NCBI GenBank assembly: GCA_045110285.1
Contig: JBGCGA010000111.1
Coordinates: 1 to 20,024 of the forward strand
Source of the DNA: Putridiphycobacter sp045110285
GTDB lineage: Bacteria > Bacteroidota > Bacteroidia > Flavobacteriales_D > Crocinitomicaceae
DNA length: 20,024 bases
Reading direction: 5' to 3'
The notes below the pieces were generated by a model. That model searched no databases. It saw only the letters and a list, made by a program, of their open reading frames with translations, and was not told the origin of the DNA. Made by a program: the position numbers and the translations under genes. Positions 14,675-20,024 of the stretch are shown here, piece by piece. The first letter of the stretch is position 1, and the number at the start of each line of letters is the position of its first letter.

Positions 14675-15330
14675 TCTTCAAATAATTTTGAAGCTTTTTT
14701 CAAGTCAAAATCATGTAAGCTGTGTATGATTTTATCTGCTACTATCAATTTTGGGTTATAGGCATGTGATTGCTCAGGCACAGCAATGGCTTTCATCCGC
14801 GCCGCTTTTGCCGCAATAACACCATTTAATGAATCTTCAAAAACCAAGCATTCTAGAGGGCTTACGTTTAATTTTTCAGCACATGACATAAATACCGAAG
14901 GATGAGGCTTTCCATTAATTTCAAACTCGGCAGAATGTACCGCATCAAAATACTGCCCAATTTCCAGTTTTTCAAGCACGGCGTCAATAATATTTTGATA
15001 AGATGATGTAGCTAGGCCTAGTTTCAATCCAGCCGATTTACATTTTTCAAGCGTTTCTTTAACGCCTGGCAAAGCCTTTCCCTGTTTTTTGATTTCTCCG
15101 ATTAGTACGCGAACTATATCACCCGTTACTTCCTCACAACTTGAACCTGTCCACGGCCTTTTCTTATACCACAATTTTACCACCTCATCTATTCTCAAAC
15201 CAACAGTTTCTTCGCAGTCAGTTGAGGTTAAGTCAAGCCCTACTTTTCCAAATCCTTCTATTTCCGCAATTTTCCAAAGTGGTTCTGAATCGATTAATAA
15301 CCCATCCATGTCAAATATTATGGCTTTCAT
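14671..15330 (-). CDS. hxpB: HAD-family sugar phosphatase, HxpB-like
   Basis: 219 aa. Motif I FDMDGLLIDSEPLW has nucleophile Asp7 and Asp9; the cap carries VGLRIDEVVKLWYKKRPW, close to E. coli HxpB/YniC (hexitol / 2-deoxyglucose-6-phosphatase); motif II is ATSS, with GKPHPSVF and FEDSLNG as motifs III and IV. Beta-phosphoglucomutase is a related alternative, but the DMDGLLIDSEPLW and LGLRID signatures favour HxpB. Substrate inferred only. Overlaps both neighbours by 4 nt (ATGA), so translation is coupled across the operon. Confidence 0.8.
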   Translation of the reverse strand: MKAIIFDMDGLLIDSEPLWKIAEIEGFGKVGLDLTSTDCEETVGLRIDEVVKLWYKKRPWTGSSCEEVTGDIVRVLIGEIKKQGKALPGVKETLEKCKSAGLKLGLATSSYQNIIDAVLEKLEIGQYFDAVHSAEFEINGKPHPSVFMSCAEKLNVSPLECLVFEDSLNGVIAAKAARMKAIAVPEQSHAYNPKLIVADKIIHSLHDFDLKKASKLFEE

Positions 15331-16196
15331 TTTTTTTCTAGTTTCATTTTATACAGGTTTCCGCCTTTTATTCCTTTGCGATATTCGTCTGTCATAAACC
15401 ACAATTTTTCGCTTTTAAAGCAAATGGCTTCCCTTTGTTTTATTCCCTTTAATTTATACGATTTAATATCACCTTTCCAGAAAGCATTAAATCGCCAATT
15501 TTTAATTAAATACAAACGCCCATAGGCCAAAATAACAATGGTGTTTGACGGTTCATGATAATCTGCCGAAGTTACTGAACAAGTCATCCATCCTTTGTCG
15601 CAGAACTGAAATTGACCAATTAACTTGGCTTCAAATTCTCCTGCTTTTGCTGGCAGCATATATATTCTGGACACTCCAGTAAACGGCTTTGTGCGGCACT
15701 TAGTAAACAAAAATATTTTTCCCCCTTTCACAATAAAAGCTTCGCAATCAAAGTGCAAATTCGAATCTTTTGGTGGGAACTTTTTTTGATCTTCGTAAGT
15801 AAATTGTATGGTTTCAACCTCTGCTTTATCTTTATTTAAAAAGCCTTTTTTAAGAATATGAATTTGAAGGTTTTTACGATTATTTAAATTATTTCCAAAA
15901 TCACCAATATATAAATTTCCTTTGCTGTCCTTAGCTATGTCCTCCCAATCGTAATTCTTTACGTTCTGAACTGAGATGGTGTGTTCGTGTTTGCCTTTTT
16001 CATTCAGGACATATAGCTCAGACCTATGTCCACCGTCGTTGTGAGTAATTAATTTATCCTTGTAAAAAATTAAGCCTGAGCTTTCGTATAGCCATTTGGG
16101 TAAATCTGAAACTTTTTTGATGTCAATTTTAGTTTTAGAAAGACCAGAAAATGTGACGGCAAATAATGCAAGTGCAAGGACAACTTTCAAATTCAT
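15327..16196 (-). CDS. Exported beta-propeller-like protein of unknown function
   Basis: 289 aa with a signal peptide (about 1-20). The sequence has repeated blade-like strands: SSGLIFYKDKLITHNDGG, DWEDIAKDSKGNLYIGDFGN, CEAFIVKGGKIFLFTK, REAICFKSEKLWFMTDE. The WEDIA...GNLYIGDFGNN motif is common in a group of Bacteroidota secreted propeller proteins without an assigned role. No T9SS tail, so periplasmic or soluble secreted. First gene of the minus-strand operon, overlapping the HAD gene by 4 nt; divergent from the LETM1-related gene (66-nt gap). Confidence 0.78.
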   Translation of the reverse strand: MNLKVVLALALFAVTFSGLSKTKIDIKKVSDLPKWLYESSGLIFYKDKLITHNDGGHRSELYVLNEKGKHEHTISVQNVKNYDWEDIAKDSKGNLYIGDFGNNLNNRKNLQIHILKKGFLNKDKAEVETIQFTYEDQKKFPPKDSNLHFDCEAFIVKGGKIFLFTKCRTKPFTGVSRIYMLPAKAGEFEAKLIGQFQFCDKGWMTCSVTSADYHEPSNTIVILAYGRLYLIKNWRFNAFWKGDIKSYKLKGIKQREAICFKSEKLWFMTDEYRKGIKGGNLYKMKLEKK

Positions 16197-16250
16197 AAAT
16201 AAATTAAATAGTTTTAAAACGGATATATCGGTAACGCTTTGTAAAATTAC

Positions 16251-16258
16251 TACTTTTG
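16251..16258 (+). promoter_or_regulatory. -7 element of the LETM1-related gene; leaderless start predicted
   Basis: TACTTTTG, exact TAnnTTTG match, followed by 4 nt and a GTG at 16263. Spacing to the start codon is identical to that of the GbsR-type gene. No TTG at 17-23 nt upstream. Just before it is an imperfect palindrome, ACGGATATATCGGT (16219-16232, 12 of 14 positions symmetric). Confidence 0.5.
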
Positions 16259-16262
16259 AACT

Positions 16263-17525
16263 GTGAATCCTAGTAGTAAAGGTTGGATAAAAAAATACAT
16301 TTCGCTTTTAGACGAGTCGAAAGAAGTATTAAACCGTTTTCCAGGGAGTTTTTTAAGCCCAGAAGAATTGGTCTATTCCTATTTTCAGCCCACAGGTTTG
16401 TTATATGGCTATCCAAGAGAATTTCTTTTTCTTGATAGCAACTATATTGAAAAATTTACTCCTGAAGAATCGTACAAAGTATTGTTGTTTGAAGGGCTGA
16501 TTTTAGTAGACCATATTGAAGTTGGAAAATTTGATTCAAAATCGCTTGATGATTGTGTTGTGAAGTTTGTTGACTTCTACGAAAAAAGTCACATTGAAAA
16601 AGCCAAAAAAAGTTGGTTAGATTTTTCAAAACTAGACTATCACGCCAAGCTAGAAAATATTATTGACAGAAGAGTTGAAGTTAAAAACTCAATTACTAAT
16701 ACCCTTGCTTTAGATTATTTATACAATAGTTTATTATTTCACGATTTGATTCTATACCAAGATTACAGACAAGATATGTCGGCAGAAAGACTGGTTGACA
16801 AGCGATCTGAAATAATGTTAGATATTGTAAAAGTAGTTGCTTGTGCAGCCAATGCAGATGGTGTTATTACTGATGAAGAACGTGAAATTTTTAAGCTATT
16901 TTTGGCTTCAGCTAATTTACTGTCTCATAAAAAAGACATAGCAGAGGGTTTCCTTGACCAACACCCATCCATTGATGACTTGAATTTTGAATATGAATCG
17001 TCGTGGCTGTTGCGGCGATATATTTTAGAAATTGCCATTTTAACGGTGTGGACAGATGAAGAATTACTGGAGCCAGAAAAACAGTTCCTCAAAGAACTAA
17101 CGCAGAAATTACAGCTTAAAAAAAATGAAATGGATAAAGCGTTTGTCTCCATTCAAACCTTTGTGTTAACTAATAATAATCAGGCGCCGTTTTTGAGAGG
17201 GAAAAATGATATTGAACTAATTTTAAGCAATACAGCTAAACGCTGGACAAAGATTTTGTCAAGAAATAAGGAGAAGCTAGCGAATGAGTTAAAAGAAAGT
17301 AAAGAATTGGTCTCGTTAATTACCAAATCAACAAGAACAGATTTAACTAAAGAAGAAAAGGAAAAGGTGAAACATCAGCTGGGAGATTTAGGCAAGTCCA
17401 TTCCTGCTTTGACTCTTTTTATGTTGCCTGGTGGTGTTTTTATTTTACCACTTGTGTTAAAAATAATCCCGAATCTCATCCCCTCTGCATTCCGAGAGAA
17501 TCAGATTGACGAGGAAGAAAAATAG
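16263..17525 (+). CDS. LETM1-related protein with TerB-like domain
   Basis: 420 aa. An N-terminal helical region (1-185) is followed by a TerB-like domain (about 186-310) with acidic NADGVITDEEREIF, the sort of acidic loop that may bind metal. Then comes a LETM1-like C-terminal segment (about 370-412, LGDLGKSIPALTLFMLPGG to NLIPSAF) with hydrophobic stretches. This matches proteins labelled LETM1-related biofilm-associated in flavobacteria; biochemical role unclear. The GTG start is supported because no other in-frame ATG occurs in the first third and a -7 element ends 4 nt upstream. Confidence 0.8.
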   Translation: MNPSSKGWIKKYISLLDESKEVLNRFPGSFLSPEELVYSYFQPTGLLYGYPREFLFLDSNYIEKFTPEESYKVLLFEGLILVDHIEVGKFDSKSLDDCVVKFVDFYEKSHIEKAKKSWLDFSKLDYHAKLENIIDRRVEVKNSITNTLALDYLYNSLLFHDLILYQDYRQDMSAERLVDKRSEIMLDIVKVVACAANADGVITDEEREIFKLFLASANLLSHKKDIAEGFLDQHPSIDDLNFEYESSWLLRRYILEIAILTVWTDEELLEPEKQFLKELTQKLQLKKNEMDKAFVSIQTFVLTNNNQAPFLRGKNDIELILSNTAKRWTKILSRNKEKLANELKESKELVSLITKSTRTDLTKEEKEKVKHQLGDLGKSIPALTLFMLPGGVFILPLVLKIIPNLIPSAFRENQIDEEEK

Positions 17526-17567
17526 CTTTTTTTCAAATCTCAATTTACTTATCGTCCTAAACAACAA

Positions 17568-17588
17568 ATATTGTAAAAAGTACCATAA
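17568..17588. promoter_or_regulatory. Operator site 4 (two arm mismatches) upstream of the CBM/T9SS protein
   Basis: ATATTGT-AAAAAGT-ACCATAA, 12 of 14 arm positions as in sites 1-3, and 18 of 21 positions identical to site 2. TTG at 17571-17573 is followed after 22 nt by TTGTTTTG (17596-17603, 7/8 match to TAnnTTTG), the same spacing as at site 2, with a start near 17608 and a leader of about 32 nt. Confidence 0.6.
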
Positions 17589-17639
17589 GTCCTAATTGTT
17601 TTGTAAATTGCCATCATACAATTACTTAAAATTACGATT

Positions 17640-18962
17640 ATGAAGAATTTTTTACTTTTTATGATACTACTTGCGTTGAATTTAGCATTTGGCCAAAATG
17701 TTCCAATCGATTTTGAATCAGGTGGCAATGGTGCAGGATGGACCTGGACAACTTTTGAAAATGATGTTAATCCGGCCCTTCAAATTATTGCAAACCCTGA
17801 TCCAACTGGAGCAAATACATCAGCTACTGTGGCTTCATTTACGGCTTTGCAAGCAGGTCAACCATGGGCAGGCTGTGAATCAATGCATGGTGCTGACCTA
17901 GGTTCATTTACGTTTAATGCCAACAATTCAGAAGTGAAAATAATGGTTTGGAAATCTGTAATAAGTGATGTAGGTATAAAATTTGTTGAACCTGCATCAG
18001 GTTCGCTTGGCGAAATTAAAGTGGCCAATACTGTGACTAATCAATGGGAGGAATTAAGCTTTGATTTTAGTGGGCATATTGGAAATATTGGTACTATTGA
18101 TCAAATTGTTATATTCCCAGACTTTAATGCGAGAACGCAAGATAATGTGGTATACTTTGACAATATTACAATTGGAAATCCAACACCAGAACCAGCGCCA
18201 ATGGTGGCGGCGCCCACCCCAGCATTACCTGCGGCAGATGTTATTTCAATGTTTAGTGATCCATATACTGATGTAACAGTAGATACTTGGAATACTGGAT
18301 GGAGTAATGCATCTTTTTCTGACATAATGATAATGGGTAACCCTACAAAAAAATACACAGCTTTAGATTTTAACGGAATTGAAACAACCTCAATGCCAAT
18401 TGATTTAACCAGTCCTGGCATGCTATATTTTCATATGGATTTGTGGACGCCTAATAGCACTGAGGTTAGAATTAAACTAGTTGATTTTGGTGGTGACGGA
18501 TTCCAAGGTGCAAATGCCGATACCGAATTTGAATATACTCTTTCTCCAGCACAAGAAGAGTGGGTTAATATTGAAATTCCTCTAACTGATTTCTCTGGAA
18601 TGAATCAAAATGACATCAATCAATTAATCATTTCTAGCGCACCAGCAGGGCAAAGTACAATTTATATTGATAACGTTTATTTTTCAAAATTACCTACTCA
18701 ATATTTAGGATTAGAAGATGCAAATGCTTCCATTGAATTATCCGTTTACCCAAACCCTACAACTAATACCTGGCAAATTGCGGCTAGTCAAAATATAGAA
18801 AGTGTTGTGGTATATGACTTAACAGGAAAGGTTGTCTCTCAGAATAATGCAACAAATTCAAACACCCTTTTAATTGATGCTAGCGAGCTGGCCTCTGGAA
18901 CCTATTCCGCAGTGGTTAGTACTAAAGCTGGAACAATTAGAAAACTACTAGTTAAGCAATAG
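17640..18962 (+). CDS. T9SS-secreted protein with two carbohydrate-binding-like domains
   Basis: 440 aa. Signal peptide (1-18), beta-sandwich domain 1 (about 20-178, starting VPIDFESGGNGAGWTW), Pro/Ala-rich linker (179-199), domain 2 (about 200-352, AADVISMFSDPYTDVTVDTW to TIYIDNVYF) and a type A T9SS sorting domain (about 363-440, VYPNPTTNTW to RKLLVKQ). Both non-catalytic domains resemble modules attached to GH16 laminarinases and related surface proteins of marine flavobacteria (recalled, not searched). No catalytic domain is seen, so it is probably a surface or extracellular glycan-binding protein. An operator-like site upstream ties it to the glucose locus. Confidence 0.85.
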   Translation: MKNFLLFMILLALNLAFGQNVPIDFESGGNGAGWTWTTFENDVNPALQIIANPDPTGANTSATVASFTALQAGQPWAGCESMHGADLGSFTFNANNSEVKIMVWKSVISDVGIKFVEPASGSLGEIKVANTVTNQWEELSFDFSGHIGNIGTIDQIVIFPDFNARTQDNVVYFDNITIGNPTPEPAPMVAAPTPALPAADVISMFSDPYTDVTVDTWNTGWSNASFSDIMIMGNPTKKYTALDFNGIETTSMPIDLTSPGMLYFHMDLWTPNSTEVRIKLVDFGGDGFQGANADTEFEYTLSPAQEEWVNIEIPLTDFSGMNQNDINQLIISSAPAGQSTIYIDNVYFSKLPTQYLGLEDANASIELSVYPNPTTNTWQIAASQNIESVVVYDLTGKVVSQNNATNSNTLLIDASELASGTYSAVVSTKAGTIRKLLVKQ

Positions 18963-18984
18963 CAGAAAACATTTTTTTAGTTTT

Positions 18985-19014
18985 AAGGTTTGGCAGAAAG
19001 TCAAGCCTTTTTTT
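18985..19014 (+). terminator. Rho-independent terminator after the CBM/T9SS gene
   Basis: AAGGTTTG (18985-18992), 9-nt loop, CAAGCCTT (19002-19009): an 8-bp stem with one G-U pair, running into seven Ts (19008-19014). Oriented for the plus-strand gene; the other strand lacks a U tract. Confidence 0.75.
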
Positions 19015-19019
19015 ATGCT

Positions 19020-19814
19020 TTAAATTGGTTGGCCAACAAAACAATATCCAACTGATTTACCTCCTTTTGTTTTGCCTACCTCATAAGTCCATTTGTAATT
19101 TGGATCAGAAGGCAATTCAGAGGTTAAGCTTTCCAAATCGGATTTTGTATAGGTCCGAGGCATTGAAGCCTGCCCATCCCAAGCATAAGCTAGAGGAATA
19201 ATAGGAATTAAATAGGTAAATACTAATTGTTGCCAATTAATGGGTTTTGTTAACGGAGTTAGTATCAGTGCTGATAAAAACACAATTATTAATCCCAAAG
19301 GTAAAAACAACCACCATGCAATTAAAGGTAAGGGCTTATTAGTTATTTCATAAATACAAAGCGTCTGTTTACTGTCCTGAGCTGATTTTAAAATGTCTTT
19401 TGCAATAGGTAATGGCATGTGATGAAAGCAATTCACCATTGTTTTTACTCCTTTTGGAGCCGAAGCTAAGCTTGTTGCATTTACAGTTTCTGGAAAATAA
19501 TCAATATTAGGGTTTGAAGAGAATTCTTCTATTTGTTCTTTATTCGGATGAAGATCAGATAAAGTTAGTTTCAAGTCTGGATAAGTAAGCATTAAATCTG
19601 TAAGAACATGAGGCATAATTCCACCTGCTCCCGATCCTAAATCCACAATTGTATTTGTTTGCTGGCTTTTTAAAATTGGATTTAATGATTCAGCCACAAC
19701 TTCATCCAATTTCATTAATTTATTAAACACTACAATTAGCTTTGTCATGTTTCGTCGAAACAAATCTGGAAACCAATCAAAATCTTCAAATTCGAATAGT
19801 TGGACTCTTTTCAT
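19020..19814 (-). CDS. Class I SAM-dependent methyltransferase with C-terminal membrane segments
   Basis: 264 aa. SAM motif I IVDLGSGAGG (56-65), acidic strand-2 residue in TLSDLHP (84-90) and NCFHHMP (128-134) in the motif IV region. Unusually, two strongly hydrophobic segments (about 162-186 and 195-211) lie after the Rossmann core, before a soluble tail, suggesting membrane attachment. The N-terminus VQLFEFEDFDWFPDLFRRNMTKLI is characteristic of a Bacteroidota group with no assigned substrate. It follows the dihydrofolate reductase gene by 6 nt and is probably cotranscribed. Confidence 0.82.
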   Translation of the reverse strand: MKRVQLFEFEDFDWFPDLFRRNMTKLIVVFNKLMKLDEVVAESLNPILKSQQTNTIVDLGSGAGGIMPHVLTDLMLTYPDLKLTLSDLHPNKEQIEEFSSNPNIDYFPETVNATSLASAPKGVKTMVNCFHHMPLPIAKDILKSAQDSKQTLCIYEITNKPLPLIAWWLFLPLGLIIVFLSALILTPLTKPINWQQLVFTYLIPIIPLAYAWDGQASMPRTYTKSDLESLTSELPSDPNYKWTYEVGKTKGGKSVGYCFVGQPI

Positions 19815-19820
19815 GGCTAT

Positions 19821-20024
19821 TTATTTTGTAAATCGATACACTGTAAAATCGTATGGATTTTTTTCGTCTTTTTTATAATCCATTATCATTTCCTTCTGCC
19901 ATTTGGCATCATTAAAAGCAGGGAAAAAAGCATCTGCTTCAAAGTCTTGATGAATATAAGTAATCAACATTTCATCAATTAAATCATTATCTAAGCAATA
20001 CTTATAAATCTGCGCTCCGCCAAT
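19821..20024 (-). CDS. folA: Dihydrofolate reductase, C-terminal part (window edge)
   Basis: The last 67 codons and the stop (19823-19821) of a gene running off the right edge. The visible part begins IGGAQIYKYCL, the conserved GG-x-x-IY NADPH-binding motif of DHFR. It continues through the classic C-terminal strands (LITYIHQDFEADAFFPAF, then W.., then PYDFTVYRF). Reduces dihydrofolate to tetrahydrofolate. Classical FolA is favoured over the RibD C-terminal relative because of EADAFFP and the closing F-x-x-Y motif. Start and active-site Asp lie outside the window. Confidence 0.85.
   Translation of the reverse strand: MGGAQIYKYCLDNDLIDEMLITYIHQDFEADAFFPAFNDAKWQKEMIMDYKKDEKNPYDFTVYRFTK

Noticed and set aside
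15089..15397. Plus-strand open frames (also 15141-15341) opposite the HAD phosphatase
   Set aside because: Shadows of the minus-strand HAD and propeller genes, whose motifs are clear.
16211..16232. GTTTTAAAAC and the imperfect ACGGATATATCGGT palindrome between the propeller and LETM1-related genes
   Set aside because: Short, A/T-rich and found once each; not strong enough to call an operator, though it sits in a divergent promoter region.
1..20024. CRISPR arrays, transposases, phage genes, tRNA or rRNA genes, defence systems
   Set aside because: None found on reading both strands; all gaps are under about 135 nt and are explained by promoters, operators or terminators.

Overview
The window is AT-rich and looks like chromosomal DNA of a member of the Bacteroidota, most likely a (marine) flavobacterium. 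Evidence: a type IX secretion C-terminal sorting domain on one secreted protein, several promoters of the Bacteroidota form TTG-N20..22-TAnnTTTG, few Shine-Dalgarno sequences, and families typical of flavobacteria (GbsR/MarR regulator, MiaE next to a DUF3109 protein, LETM1-related TerB protein, NUDIX-type sugar regulator). No rRNA, tRNA, CRISPR array, IS element or phage gene was seen.

Left half (1-11004): a glucan/glucose catabolic locus. A secreted GH3 beta-glucosidase and a NUDIX-winged-helix regulator form one operon. An FHS-family sugar/H+ symporter with an overlapping unknown exported protein forms a second. A BadF-type sugar kinase lies on the opposite strand. Then comes a complete Entner-Doudoroff operon, zwf-pgl-edd-eda. 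Together these could release glucose in the periplasm, import it, phosphorylate it and take glucose-6-P to pyruvate plus glyceraldehyde-3-P. A palindrome, TTATTGT-N7-ACAATAA, stands upstream of GH3-NUDIX (4-24), the transporter (3103-3123) and zwf (6458-6478). A near-copy (17568-17588, 2 arm mismatches) stands upstream of the secreted carbohydrate-binding T9SS protein 6.5 kb past the ED operon. In each case the TTG of the left arm is placed as the promoter -33 element, so this looks like one repressor regulon, most simply that of the NUDIX protein.

Middle (11008-13702): a miaE-DUF3109 operon on the minus strand. Divergent from it is a GbsR/MarR-type regulator preceded by a perfect 34-bp palindrome. 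After a terminator come two tandem paralogous small membrane proteins, with a second TTTCAG-N6-CTGAAA palindrome just upstream. This is a small self-contained regulator/target module of unknown function.

Right half (13652-20024): a tightly overlapped minus-strand operon encodes an exported beta-propeller protein, an HxpB-like HAD phosphatase, a pentapeptide-repeat protein and a small outer-membrane protein whose reading frame is broken near its 3' end. Plus-strand genes for a LETM1-related TerB protein and the T9SS carbohydrate-binding protein follow. The window ends in a minus-strand pair, dihydrofolate reductase (cut by the window edge) and a methyltransferase with membrane segments. No stretch longer than 300 bases lacks a gene; the longest gaps (3060-3189, 12187-12320, 6395-6510, 17526-17639) all carry regulatory palindromes or promoters.
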